The notes under the pieces: model-generated | Told to the model about the DNA's origin: nothing | Database searches by the model: none | What the model saw: only the letters and a program-made list of their open reading frames with translations | From: Firmicutes bacterium HGW-Firmicutes-2 | Lineage (GTDB): Bacteria; Bacillota; Clostridia; Lachnospirales; Vallitaleaceae | Direction: 5' to 3' | Length of the DNA stretch: 64,000 nucleotides | Assembly: GCA_002841495.1 (NCBI GenBank) | Contig: PGZV01000003.1 | Span: forward strand, 62,001-126,000 | Part shown: positions 33,365 to 43,319 of the stretch, in pieces | Layout of the letters: each line of letters begins with the position of its first letter | Numbering within the stretch: the stretch's first letter is position 1 | Made by a program: the position numbers and the translations under genes

Positions 33365-34038
33365 TAGGATTTGCCTTGCCTTTCAATATTCACCCTGCCT
33401 CGATCCATATGAATGTAAGTGGCATGAGCATGACCTTCAATTAAATGAGTTGCATGGGTGGTCATAATAACCGCAGTCTCTTTCGTTCTAAAAGATCCTA
33501 ATAGTTCCAACATCTTAATTGCATTATTCCGATCCAGATTACCGGTAGGTTCATCTGCCAATATAAGAGAAGGTTTTCTGGCAACAGCTCTTGCAATCGC
33601 TACCCTTTGACATTCCCCCCAAGAAAGGTTGTCCACCTTAATATTTAATTTGTCCTCAAGTCCTACTTTAATCAATACCAATCGTGCTTCTTCTTCAATT
33701 TGACTTGGTGTCATGCCGATAAATCGCATCCCAAGCTTCACATTATCCATGGAAGTTTTCCCTTTGATTAATCTAAACTCTTGAAAAATCGGACCGATTT
33801 TATGTCGAATCTTATGAATGCTTTTGCTATTACCTTTTTTTATCGGCTCTCCTAATATATTTAAAGTACCACCTGTAGGATACTCACTTCCAATAAGTAA
33901 CTTAAGTAGACTGGTTTTACCTGATCCGCTTGCGCCGGTAATATAGACCAGTTCTCCTGCTCCAATAGTTATGTCAAAGGGTTTAACCGCTACTGTGCCG
34001 TCGTTATAAATCAATTCTAAATCATGTGCCTCTATCAT
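33361..34038 (-). CDS. ftsE: Cell division ATPase FtsE with altered signature motif
   Basis: 225 residues. Walker A GASGSGKTSL (about 35), Q-loop PIFQEFRLIKGKTSMDNV, Walker B LILADEPTGNLD and switch His in MTTHATHL. The ABC signature reads LSWGECQRVAIARA where LSGGEQQR is expected: the first Gly is Trp and a Gln is Cys. The coding sequence TCT TGG GGG GAA TGT is unambiguous. Other motifs are intact, so activity may be retained or reduced. It is preceded by AGAAGGAG and lies between the coiled-coil protein and ftsX, the usual order for a three-component FtsEX system. Confidence 0.92.
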   Translation of the reverse strand: MIEAHDLELIYNDGTVAVKPFDITIGAGELVYITGASGSGKTSLLKLLIGSEYPTGGTLNILGEPIKKGNSKSIHKIRHKIGPIFQEFRLIKGKTSMDNVKLGMRFIGMTPSQIEEEARLVLIKVGLEDKLNIKVDNLSWGECQRVAIARAVARKPSLILADEPTGNLDRNNAIKMLELLGSFRTKETAVIMTTHATHLIEGHAHATYIHMDRGRVNIERQGKSY

Positions 34039-34049
34039 TTTTTCTCCTT

Positions 34050-35159
34050 CTAAAACAAATTAAGTTGTACCGATAGAATTAAGTCATTCTCTTTAGACTT
34101 TGCCGTTTTGATCTTATTGTTGCCAATAATCGGTTTTAGATTCAACCTTAATCCACCGTCTTCAAAAAGTTCATTCATCGACTTCATATCAAGTGGCATA
34201 TCATAAAAGGTCCCTTCCACCGGAATGAACACCAGTTCAGTACCTTCTACGACTTGAAAATTCCCATCCACACTTAAAAATTTACTCGGTACTGATAATC
34301 GAATAAAACCTTCCTCAAACTCAAATTCCAGCTCAGGAATATCCGGATTTTGTAAAATGGCATCGTTAAATACTTTTTCTGATATTATAGCGTCAAAACC
34401 GGTTATCGATAACCTAAGCTTCATAGCATCTTCAGGTAGACTGCCGCTTTCAGCTAATCTAGAAAACCCCTCACTGGCTTGTACAAACATAGGTTTAAGT
34501 ATTTTCCACGCTGTGCTAATTTCATCCAGAATGTTCTCAAAAAATGCTCTTTTATCTAACAGATCTGTTAAATAGGCTTCTTTTTCTATCTTCGTCCGTT
34601 TGATTTCTTCTACAACCTTCTGAAGTCTTGTCTGTTCCTCTTCTAAATTCAAAAGTTGTTCTGCCAGTGTTTCTTTTTCTATAGCTAGGCGTTGTTGTAC
34701 TTCCTCCAAATGATTGAGCAATACACCTGTATCTTGAGTTAAGTCTCTTAGCATATTCAGTCTTCTTAAAAAATCAGCCAAATGGTCGGAGTCAAGCAAG
34801 ATTTCCAAAAATGTTCCGGCCCCTCTTTTTTGATACGCTTTTAAAATATGTTCGAGAATGTCCCTGTTTTCATTAAATGCAACTTCTTCATCCGCAATTC
34901 TTTTTTCTAATGTTTGGATTTCATTATTATATCTGTTAATATCCGTTGATAGCGTCACTTCATCATCCTCAAGCTGCATGATTTCTAGCTCAATCCTGTA
35001 CAAATCCGACAAAATCATGGCTTCTTCCTCATTGATTTGGAGGATTTGATTTTCAGCTTCTGTCGCCACATCTAAAGTATCCGTGGCATATGACCATGAA
35101 TAAACAGACAGAACCACTATCAACAGAACGCCAATCATTCTAAAAGGGGTTTTTATCAT
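34050..35159 (-). CDS. Coiled-coil FtsEX partner protein (EnvC/PcsB-like N-terminus, no peptidase domain)
   Basis: 369 residues. N-terminal signal or anchor (about 8-25, ending SYA), then a long coiled coil (about 35-215) with heptad-rich segments such as LYRIELEIMQLEDDEV and LEEVQQRLAIEKETL. The middle has GAGTFLEILLDSDHLADFLRRLNMLRDL, the type of hinge found in PcsB/EnvC/RipC. The C-terminal part (about 215-369) shows no LytM, CHAP or NlpC/P60 motif. It probably docks on FtsX and activates a separate hydrolase. Start placed at the ATG with GGAG upstream, dropping nine residues. Homology is inferred from architecture and context, not from motif identity. Confidence 0.75.
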   Translation of the reverse strand: MIKTPFRMIGVLLIVVLSVYSWSYATDTLDVATEAENQILQINEEEAMILSDLYRIELEIMQLEDDEVTLSTDINRYNNEIQTLEKRIADEEVAFNENRDILEHILKAYQKRGAGTFLEILLDSDHLADFLRRLNMLRDLTQDTGVLLNHLEEVQQRLAIEKETLAEQLLNLEEEQTRLQKVVEEIKRTKIEKEAYLTDLLDKRAFFENILDEISTAWKILKPMFVQASEGFSRLAESGSLPEDAMKLRLSITGFDAIISEKVFNDAILQNPDIPELEFEFEEGFIRLSVPSKFLSVDGNFQVVEGTELVFIPVEGTFYDMPLDMKSMNELFEDGGLRLNLKPIIGNNKIKTAKSKENDLILSVQLNLF

Positions 35160-35257
35160 ATATTTCCACTCCAATTCTTTATACACTATAAAGCCCCATT
35201 CCTGTTAACATCAACAAAAATGAGGCTATGAAACGAAAAGCATCCAGTAACATATAA

Positions 35258-35413
35258 TTAGACCTTGTTGTTTGAGCCTCCGGCCTTCTGATTAAGCTTA
35301 CCTTTTTGGCTAGATCCGATTTTTTTATTCGGTATCATTTTTTGTTGGTTATTTTGTGTTGCCTTCTTCTGTTCTAATATTTTTTTCATCATTTCTTGAT
35401 TTTTCTCTGACAT
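35258..35413 (-). CDS. Small basic protein of 51 residues, unknown function
   Basis: Starts MSEKNQEMMKKILEQKK, preceded by AAGGAG five bases from the ATG, and stops at TAA (35258-35260). The protein is rich in Lys, Gln and Asn, with Gly-Ser at the end (KAGGSNNKV), and has no membrane segment. It lies upstream of the coiled-coil/ftsEX genes on the same strand and divergent from the ATP-grasp cassette. The helical N-terminus and basic, disordered tail resemble nucleic-acid-binding or structural microproteins, but I recognise no family. The clear ribosome binding site is the main support. Confidence 0.6.
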   Translation of the reverse strand: MSEKNQEMMKKILEQKKATQNNQQKMIPNKKIGSSQKGKLNQKAGGSNNKV

Positions 35414-35506
35414 GTGTACTCCTTATAATCTAAATTCATATAAACATATTCATTGCTGTAAATGTTATTATATCATTAATTATATTTTTAATCACCATTT
35501 TTTATT

Positions 35507-35534
35507 TTGATAACCGGATTGAATCATGTATAAT
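35507..35534 (+). promoter_or_regulatory. Promoter of the ATP-grasp cassette
   Basis: TTGATA (35507-35512), a 16-base spacer and a perfect TATAAT (35529-35534), giving an untranslated leader of about 90 bases before the ATG at 35631. A second possible -35, TTGACT at 35544, has no well-spaced -10. Confidence 0.55.
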
Positions 35535-35630
35535 GAAAATATATTGACTTTTTTAATAGATATATTATACGGATTGAGCACTACAAACATACAGAAGAAA
35601 GGTAAAGTGGCAACACTTTAAGGGTCAACC

Positions 35631-36533
35631 ATGAAAGGTTGGATTATCTACAAAGTATCTAAAGAAGAGTTAAACGAAACACACTATGAAGTCAATCGTT
35701 TTCTTGAAGAAGCAGCAAAAATGGACATCGATATTGAAGTCTATTGTCCTGATCAAATTGATATTATCGTCACACGAGAGGACGAAAAAAGTATATATGT
35801 GAATGGTGCTATTACCGATTTACCCGACTTTGTACTTCCAAGAATGGGATCCGGTACGACATATTTTGCCTTAGCTCTTATTCGGCATATTGAAAGACTG
35901 GGCATTCCATGTATTAACACTTCGCTAAGCATCGAAACGGTTAAAGACAAACTTTTTTCTCATCAGATTTTGGCGCAACGCAACCTTCCGGTTCCAAAAA
36001 CCATGCTTCTTAAATTTCCGGTTGAAATTCCGCTTATTAAGCGTCTTTTTTCTTTTCCGATTGTTATAAAAACCTTATCTGGTTCTTTAGGTAAAGGTGT
36101 TTTTATGGCTGAAAACGAAGACGCTTTTACAAACATCACCCGCATCATAGAAATTGCCAATCCACAGCTTAATATTATTTTGCAAGAAATGATGACCGAT
36201 AGTCGTGGCCGAGATTTGCGTGTTTTTGTGGTTGGCGGCCGTATAATCGGATGTATGCACCGTCAAGCCGGTGATAATGATTTCCGTGCCAATTATTCTG
36301 CCGGTGGTTCCGTGACACCTTATGCATTAACGCCTGCCATAGAATGGTTGGCTCTTGAGGCTACAAAGGTTTTAGGACTTGACATTTCCGGTGTGGATTT
36401 ACTTTTTGATGGGGACCATTTCAAGATTTGTGAAGTCAACTCCTCACCTATGTTCAAAGGTATGGAATCTTGCGTCAATGTCAATGTACCACATGAAATA
36501 TATGAATATATAAAAACACGCTTACATGGATAA
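35631..36533 (+). CDS. RimK-family ATP-grasp ligase
   Basis: 300 residues. A pre-ATP-grasp region (LPDFVLPRMGSGTTYFALALIRHIE, CINTSLSIETVKDKLFSHQIL) is followed by the ATP-grasp core: FPIVIKTLSGSLGKGVF (ATP-binding Lys and glycine loop), LQEMM, RDLRVFVVGGRII and, at the end, DLLFDGDHFKICEVNSSPMFKG with the metal-binding Glu and Asn. This matches RimK/LysX-type enzymes that join an amino acid, often glutamate, to a carboxylate. Substrate unknown. It starts a two-gene unit with a second ATP-grasp-like protein 12 bases downstream. Confidence 0.88.
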   Translation: MKGWIIYKVSKEELNETHYEVNRFLEEAAKMDIDIEVYCPDQIDIIVTREDEKSIYVNGAITDLPDFVLPRMGSGTTYFALALIRHIERLGIPCINTSLSIETVKDKLFSHQILAQRNLPVPKTMLLKFPVEIPLIKRLFSFPIVIKTLSGSLGKGVFMAENEDAFTNITRIIEIANPQLNIILQEMMTDSRGRDLRVFVVGGRIIGCMHRQAGDNDFRANYSAGGSVTPYALTPAIEWLALEATKVLGLDISGVDLLFDGDHFKICEVNSSPMFKGMESCVNVNVPHEIYEYIKTRLHG

Positions 36534-36545
36534 TCAGGAGGCTAT

Positions 36546-37988
36546 ATGAAAATTAACTTTGAAGAACCTGCTCTTCTCATCCGACCGGGTACTTTTATTC
36601 AGGAAAATCATTATTATCATAAGGTCGTCAATGCTCAAATCAGTCAGCAAGTACTCTTTTTTCTTAATATGGATACAGACAGAATCATAGAACGTTACTG
36701 CCATCTAAATCCAAGAGTGGACAGTGATGGACTCACAAGACTTCTTAATTATCGCCCTAATCATATACAGTGGTCCGGTACGGATCTTTTTCATGTGACC
36801 ACAGCTAATGGAAAAAGGCAAATGGTCGTCATCGAAACCAATTCATCCCCTTCAGGTCAAAAATCCATGCCTTTATTGTTTGATCAAGAAGAAATGGGGG
36901 GCTATCAACGACTCATCGAAACATCTTTTTTACCTCTCGTCAAAGAGAAACGAGTGGTCAGTGGTCACTATGCCATTATCTATGATAAAAACGAAATGGA
37001 GGCTTCCGGATATGCTGCAGCACTTGCTCAAATAACCGGTGAAGATGTCTATTTAGCCTCTTTCTATGATGGTGACCCAAACCCCAGTGTCAGATTTGTA
37101 GATGAAGTCATGGAGGTACGTGACCAAGATGGCAACTGGTTTCCAATTAAAGCTGCTATACGTTATGTGACCCAAACCCCTTGGAACCGTATTCCAGTTA
37201 AATCCAAAACACTCATATATAACCCAATTATCGCTTGCCTTGCTGGTGGTCGAAACAAGAGAATGGCGGCCAAAGCTTATGATTTCTATAACGGAGATCT
37301 TAAAAATTATGGTCTTAAAATAAATACCCCTGAAACCATCAAAGATGTAAAGTTGCATGAGATTCCTTTATGGGTAGATCGATTCGGTGGACATGCTGTT
37401 ATTAAAAATCCATATAGCAATGCCGGCCAAGGCGTTTTTACCATTACTTGTAAGCAAGAACTGGATCATTTTATGGCTTTAAGCCATCCCTATGAAGACT
37501 TTATTGTACAAAGTCTTATTGGTAATTATCATTGGAGTACCAATGGTAGTGATGGTCTTTATTACCATGTAGGTATGGTTCCTAATAAAAAGAAAGAAAT
37601 CTATGTAGCTGATCTAAGGTTTATGATTGCTTCTACGCCAAATGGCTACCGTCCTATAGCTATGTATGCCAGAAGGGCTGAAAGTCCCTTAACAACCAAT
37701 CTCGAGCCATCTGAAGACTCCTGGCAAATGCTTGGTACGAATCTATCCATTAAAATGGTGGATGGATGGGCCAGCGAAACCGGTCGACTAAAATTGGTGG
37801 ATCAAAAAGATTTCAACCAGTTAGGTCTAAGTCTTGACAGTCTAATAGAAGGCTACATACAGTCTGTATTGTCCACAATCGCCATCGATAAATTGGCAGC
37901 AGAACTTGTCAACACCAAAAAGCAATTACGAAGAAAACTCTTCATGGCCATCAACGGTGACCCCATACTCATGGACGAAATCATTTAG
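36546..37988 (+). CDS. Large ATP-grasp-like protein of unknown function
   Basis: 480 residues, AGGAGG upstream. The N-terminal half has ALLIRPGTFIQENHYYHKVV and VVIETNSSPSGQKSMPLL; the latter is like the Asn-Ser-Ser-Pro metal loop of ATP-grasp proteins, though here it is N-terminal. The C-terminal half has GHAVIKNPYSNAGQGVF, an ATP-grasp Lys and glycine loop, and IYVADLRFMIASTPNGYRP. I therefore read it as a divergent or circularly rearranged ATP-grasp ligase, distantly like carboxylate-amine ligases. No signal peptide or membrane segment. Tight linkage to a RimK-type ligase suggests both act on the same product. The family is not one I can name. Confidence 0.6.
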   Translation: MKINFEEPALLIRPGTFIQENHYYHKVVNAQISQQVLFFLNMDTDRIIERYCHLNPRVDSDGLTRLLNYRPNHIQWSGTDLFHVTTANGKRQMVVIETNSSPSGQKSMPLLFDQEEMGGYQRLIETSFLPLVKEKRVVSGHYAIIYDKNEMEASGYAAALAQITGEDVYLASFYDGDPNPSVRFVDEVMEVRDQDGNWFPIKAAIRYVTQTPWNRIPVKSKTLIYNPIIACLAGGRNKRMAAKAYDFYNGDLKNYGLKINTPETIKDVKLHEIPLWVDRFGGHAVIKNPYSNAGQGVFTITCKQELDHFMALSHPYEDFIVQSLIGNYHWSTNGSDGLYYHVGMVPNKKKEIYVADLRFMIASTPNGYRPIAMYARRAESPLTTNLEPSEDSWQMLGTNLSIKMVDGWASETGRLKLVDQKDFNQLGLSLDSLIEGYIQSVLSTIAIDKLAAELVNTKKQLRRKLFMAINGDPILMDEII

Positions 37989-38021
37989 TTCCGAATGCTT
38001 CAACGGAATCTATGTATAAAC

Positions 38022-38053
38022 AAAAAAGTCATCCCCCCCGGAATGACTTTTTT
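38022..38053. terminator. Terminator between converging ATP-grasp cassette and glycerol genes
   Basis: AAAAAAGTCATCC and GGAATGACTTTTTTT form a stem with one bulged base around a C-rich loop. It works for the plus-strand cassette (T7 tail) and, with the A-run, also for the minus-strand DUF1667 gene, whose stop is 10 bases away. Confidence 0.8.
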
Positions 38054-38062
38054 TGCGCTAAC

Positions 38063-38437
38063 TTATGAATGCTTTTTATCCATACTTCTTGTTGCTACCA
38101 CATTAACACCAGTATCTAATAAGTTCTCTATAATAACCTGCCTTACTTTAACGGGTGCTTCAACAACAACTTTATTAATTTCATCCATGGCTTTGAAAAT
38201 CAGACCTTTTGGAATCTCTTCTTCCGTAAATACAGGTAATCGATTCAAGAAGCCGTTTTTGATAGCTACAGTTGTACACAATGATCTGGTTGGATGTGTT
38301 AACTCTGCCTTAGCATACTCAGGCCCACGCTTACATGCGTTACCTGTTACTATAAATTCATCTCCGTTTTGTTCAACTTCCATTAAACATCCAACGGGAC
38401 ATGCAATACATACTAATTCAATTTTGTTCTCTAACAT
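38063..38437 (-). CDS. DUF1667 iron-sulfur protein of the glycerol-3-phosphate dehydrogenase complex
   Basis: 124 residues. The N-terminus has CIACPVGCLMEV and then GNACKRGPEYA, four cysteines in a ferredoxin/molybdopterin-like arrangement that could hold an Fe-S cluster. The remainder matches the DUF1667 pattern (EELTHPTRSLCTTVAIKNG-like region). It immediately follows the FAD oxidoreductase gene (1-base gap). The start is taken at the ATG nine bases from GGAGG; an ATG three codons earlier touches that site. In many Firmicutes such proteins accompany GlpA- and GlpB-like flavoproteins, and I infer an electron-transfer role. Confidence 0.85.
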   Translation of the reverse strand: MLENKIELVCIACPVGCLMEVEQNGDEFIVTGNACKRGPEYAKAELTHPTRSLCTTVAIKNGFLNRLPVFTEEEIPKGLIFKAMDEINKVVVEAPVKVRQVIIENLLDTGVNVVATRSMDKKHS

Positions 38438-38438
38438 C

Positions 38439-39701
38439 TTATGCATCCTCCCCTACAATAGAAAATACCAGTTCGCCTTCAGCTTTAGCCAAATCGGAAG
38501 GTTTAAGTTTGACTTGTTCCATTTCTCCCGGCGCCAAATGACGTCGTTTGATTGACTTAATCACTGTATCTCCTGATTTTACTTCCAAACGCATATTGGA
38601 GTATACATTATTTACACGCATAAACATAACCAATTCATCTTTAACATTGTCTACTAATATTTTACTAGGTACAACATAGGTGATACCAAAGCCTGTGTTG
38701 GCTTCTACAACCTTACCTTCTGTCGCCTTTTCGTTCTTGATATATTTTGCTGCATTTAAGCCTGCACGACGACTTTCTTGAGTAACAAAGTCAACAAGAT
38801 CATGTACATGAACAACATTACCGCAAGCAAAAATACCTTCAACACTGGTTTCCATGGACTCATTAACAAATGGTCCAGATGTAACCGGATTAAGCTTAAT
38901 TCCTGCTTTTTTGGAAAGTTCATTCTCAGGAATCAGTCCTACAGAAAGTAATAATGTATCCACTTCATACTCTTTTTCAGTCCCTGGCACTGGTCTGAAG
39001 TTCTCATCTACTTGAGCAACAATGACCTTCTCAAGACGATCTTTACCTTCTATCTTAACGATGGTATGGCTGAGTAATAATGGAATATTATAGTCATCTA
39101 AACATTGTACGATATTACGTTTTAAACCACCGGAAAATGGCATCAATTCTGCAACACCAAGAACTTCAGCGCCTTCAAGGACCATACGTCTAGCCATAAT
39201 AAGTCCGATATCACCTGAACCTAGTATGAATACCTTTTTACCTGGCATAAAGCCTTCCATGTTGGTATATCTTTGTGCTGTTCCTGCTGAATACACACCG
39301 GAAGGTCTATAGCCAGGGATGTTGATAGCGCCTCTTGTACGTTCTCTACATCCCATAGCCATAATAACAGCTTTCGCTTGGAAGGTCTGATAACCTGTCT
39401 TAGGGTTAATCACATGTACAACTTTTTCAGGTGTAACATCCAGTACCATTGTATCTACAACATAATTTATGTTCATAGATTTGGCTTCTTCAATAAATCG
39501 CTCTGCATATTCAGGACCTGTTAATTGCTCCTTGAATATGTGTAGCCCAAAACCGTTATGGATACATTGTTGTAGTATGCCACCTACTTCACGGTCTCTT
39601 TCTATGATCAAAATACTATCAACACCATTTTTCTTTGCCTCTATAGCGGCAGCTAAACCAGCCGGTCCACCACCGACAACAATCAAATCATAATTTTGCA
39701 T
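38439..39701 (-). CDS. FAD/NAD-dependent oxidoreductase, second subunit of glycerol-3-phosphate dehydrogenase system
   Basis: 420 residues. N-terminal FAD-binding DLIVVGGGPAGLAAAIEAKKNG, then VIMAMGCRERTRGAI, a second nucleotide-binding motif KVFILGSGDIGLIMARRM and the C-terminal SVEGIFACGNVVHVHDLVD. It belongs to the pyridine nucleotide-disulfide oxidoreductase family without a redox-active CxxC. It lies 16 bases after the GlpA-like gene and just before DUF1667, so the three probably form one enzyme that passes electrons from glycerol 3-phosphate to NAD or another carrier. GAGAGG precedes the start. Confidence 0.87.
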   Translation of the reverse strand: MQNYDLIVVGGGPAGLAAAIEAKKNGVDSILIIERDREVGGILQQCIHNGFGLHIFKEQLTGPEYAERFIEEAKSMNINYVVDTMVLDVTPEKVVHVINPKTGYQTFQAKAVIMAMGCRERTRGAINIPGYRPSGVYSAGTAQRYTNMEGFMPGKKVFILGSGDIGLIMARRMVLEGAEVLGVAELMPFSGGLKRNIVQCLDDYNIPLLLSHTIVKIEGKDRLEKVIVAQVDENFRPVPGTEKEYEVDTLLLSVGLIPENELSKKAGIKLNPVTSGPFVNESMETSVEGIFACGNVVHVHDLVDFVTQESRRAGLNAAKYIKNEKATEGKVVEANTGFGITYVVPSKILVDNVKDELVMFMRVNNVYSNMRLEVKSGDTVIKSIKRRHLAPGEMEQVKLKPSDLAKAEGELVFSIVGEDA

Positions 39702-39717
39702 AGTTTCGTCCTCTCTT

Positions 39718-41160
39718 TTATTCTTCTACGTTTTTTGTTCTGCCGGTTAATATGTATGCCTTAGGTGAATCATAGCTAACCTGATTCATGGATTTACCAA
39801 GTTCTCTAGATAGAATCTCAATAACACGTGGCTCACAAAAACCACCTTGACAACGCCCCATACCTGCTCTTGTACGTTTCTTAACAGATTTAACAGTCGT
39901 TGCACCTACATTACGATGAATCGCATCCATGATTTCGCCTTCTGTAACCGTTTCACATCTACAAATAACACGACCATAAAGAGGATTATCTTTAACTAAG
40001 GCTGCTTTTTCTTCAAAGTCCAACTCCTCAAAACGAATGAAAGGACGACGCACAGGATTAAAAGTTGGGTTTGGCTCAAAACCGCCGTTTCTTTCTTTGA
40101 TCTCGTCAGCAATAAACACCGCTACAGCTGGGGCCGCTGAAAGACCTGGTGATTCAAAACCGCCTACATTGAAGAAGCCTTTTACATCCGGTGTTTCACC
40201 AAGTACAAAGTCATGGGTTGTCGAAGTCGCTCTAATGCCTGAAAAAGAACGAATAACTTTTCTGTTATCAATTTTACTGGTTGTTAGTGCAGCAGCCTCA
40301 CGAATCATAGCAAGCTCGGGTGCTGTTGTGCTAACATCTTCTTTATCATCTACAAATACTGAGTCCGGTCCTATCAATAAATTACCATGAACCGTTGGGG
40401 CAACCAAAATACCTTTACCTACATCTGATGGACATTGAAAAAGAACCGTGTTTACAAGGTTGCCAATATCCTTATCCATGATGAAGTATTGACCTTTTCT
40501 TGCTTGTATCTCAAAAGTTGGTGCTGCAATCATATTATTGACTTTATCCGAAAAAACACCGGCTGCATTGACGACGTATTTAGTTTGGAAATCTTGTTGA
40601 TCTGTCTTTACTGTAAAGACATCGCCGTCTTTGCTAATGGCTTCTACTACAGTGTTTAAGTATAACTCTGCACCATTATCCATAGCATTTTCCATACAGG
40701 CTATCGCCACTTCCCATGAAGAAATAATACCAGCTGTTGGTGCGTATAACGCTCCAAAAATAGTATCATTAATATTAGGTTCCATTTCAAGAACTTCTTC
40801 TTTAGTTAATATTTTTTGATCCGGTACGCCGTTTTCTATACCTCTTTCATAAAGGAGCTCAATGGTTGCTAGGTCAGCTTCTGAGAAAGCAAGTACAAGT
40901 GAACCAACTCTTTTAAAAGGAATATCTAGTTCCTCAGTAAGTTGTGTGTACATTGCATTACCTTTTGCATTGAATTTCCCTTTGTTCTTGTAAGGTTCTG
41001 CATCGTATCCGGCATGAATAATGGCACTGTTTGCCATGGTTGTTTCATTTGCAACATCGTTTTCTTTGTCAATAACAGCTATTTTCAGCTTGTACCTAGA
41101 CAACTCTCTTGCAATAGATGTGCCCGCTACGCCGGCACCGATTATTACTACATCATACAT
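39718..41160 (-). CDS. glpA: Glycerol-3-phosphate dehydrogenase, GlpA-like with BFD [2Fe-2S] domain
   Basis: 480 residues. FAD motif DVVIIGAGVAGTSIARELSRY (DAO family), substrate-domain segments such as ANSAIIHAGYDAEPYKNKG, RKGQYFIMDK and FSGIRATSTTHDF, and a C-terminal BFD-like domain with CRCETVTEGEI and GMGRCQGGFCEPRV providing four cysteines for a [2Fe-2S] cluster. It oxidises glycerol 3-phosphate to dihydroxyacetone phosphate. AAGGAGG precedes the ATG. A strong terminator lies between it and the glycerol kinase gene, a plausible target for GlpP antitermination. Confidence 0.88.
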   Translation of the reverse strand: MYDVVIIGAGVAGTSIARELSRYKLKIAVIDKENDVANETTMANSAIIHAGYDAEPYKNKGKFNAKGNAMYTQLTEELDIPFKRVGSLVLAFSEADLATIELLYERGIENGVPDQKILTKEEVLEMEPNINDTIFGALYAPTAGIISSWEVAIACMENAMDNGAELYLNTVVEAISKDGDVFTVKTDQQDFQTKYVVNAAGVFSDKVNNMIAAPTFEIQARKGQYFIMDKDIGNLVNTVLFQCPSDVGKGILVAPTVHGNLLIGPDSVFVDDKEDVSTTAPELAMIREAAALTTSKIDNRKVIRSFSGIRATSTTHDFVLGETPDVKGFFNVGGFESPGLSAAPAVAVFIADEIKERNGGFEPNPTFNPVRRPFIRFEELDFEEKAALVKDNPLYGRVICRCETVTEGEIMDAIHRNVGATTVKSVKKRTRAGMGRCQGGFCEPRVIEILSRELGKSMNQVSYDSPKAYILTGRTKNVEE

Positions 41161-41265
41161 TTTATTGCCTCCTTAAAGTGTTTTAAATATGTTATTCATC
41201 TATTGTAATTATTTGATCTGAAAAACCTAGCCTTCAGTTTATCACATCAAATAATTTATAAAAAA

Positions 41266-41304
41266 GGCCGCACATATCCAGTAAGTCTGAAAAGATGTAC
41301 GGCC
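41266..41304 (-). terminator. Terminator / possible GlpP antitermination site between glpK and glpA
   Basis: GGCCGTACAT and ATGTGCGGCC (minus-strand sense; 41295-41304 with 41266-41275) pair with one G-U, followed by TTTTTTAT. It ends 105 bases before the glpA-like start. It can be a simple glpK terminator or a regulated leader terminator. Confidence 0.85.
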
Positions 41305-41363
41305 TCTCAATATGATGCCATTTATTACTTTTTAATTATCTCTTTATACCGTTACGTTTTTTC

Positions 41364-42848
<1,485 letters not shown>

Positions 42849-42968
42849 CTAAATACCTCCATATTATATTGTTATACCTTCTTTACAGTTACCCGTAATT
42901 TTTTCTGTAATTCTATATCATTCTTTAAGTCATTCTTTTATTGTTAATTGACAACTTTGTTTTGTTAC

Positions 42969-43307
42969 TTATCCCATACAAGATAGTAAGAAACCACCCA
43001 AAAGTCCGCCAACGATTGCAAATACTAAGTTTACAAAGCCTTTTCCTGCATCTGCTTTGTCCACGATGATATTAGCTGTGAACAAACCAAAACCAGCTGC
43101 ATAAGCCATATCGATCCATGCTGCGCCTGTTTGATAGATTAATCCAACGCCATGATTTAATGACCATGCTGTACCTACTATAAAGCCAGCTGCCAACCAG
43201 CCACCAATTGGTCCAAAGTTTCCAACTAATTCGCCCCAAATAATTCTGATTAAAAAGGCAAATATAAATCCTCCTGAAAATGTAGCTAATCCTAATTGTA
43301 GAGTCAT
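42969..43307 (-). CDS. Small membrane protein, probable glycerol transporter subunit
   Basis: 112 residues with about three to four hydrophobic segments and glycine-rich patches (GPIGGWLAAGFIVGTAWSLNHG, AAWIDMAYAAGFGLFTA). It resembles the small membrane proteins annotated in Firmicutes as Lin0368-family putative glycerol transporter subunits, always next to glycerol metabolism genes. It forms a pair with the homologous 117-residue protein encoded 12 bases upstream, and precedes glpK. No GlpF-type aquaporin is present, so this pair is the likely glycerol entry route. AGGAGG precedes the ATG. Confidence 0.7.
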   Translation of the reverse strand: MTLQLGLATFSGGFIFAFLIRIIWGELVGNFGPIGGWLAAGFIVGTAWSLNHGVGLIYQTGAAWIDMAYAAGFGLFTANIIVDKADAGKGFVNLVFAIVGGLLGGFLLSCMG

Positions 43308-43319
43308 TTGTCTTCCCTC

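Noticed and set aside
37053-37358. 101-residue antisense frame in the second ATP-grasp gene
   Set aside because: Shadow on the opposite strand of a gene with strong coding character.
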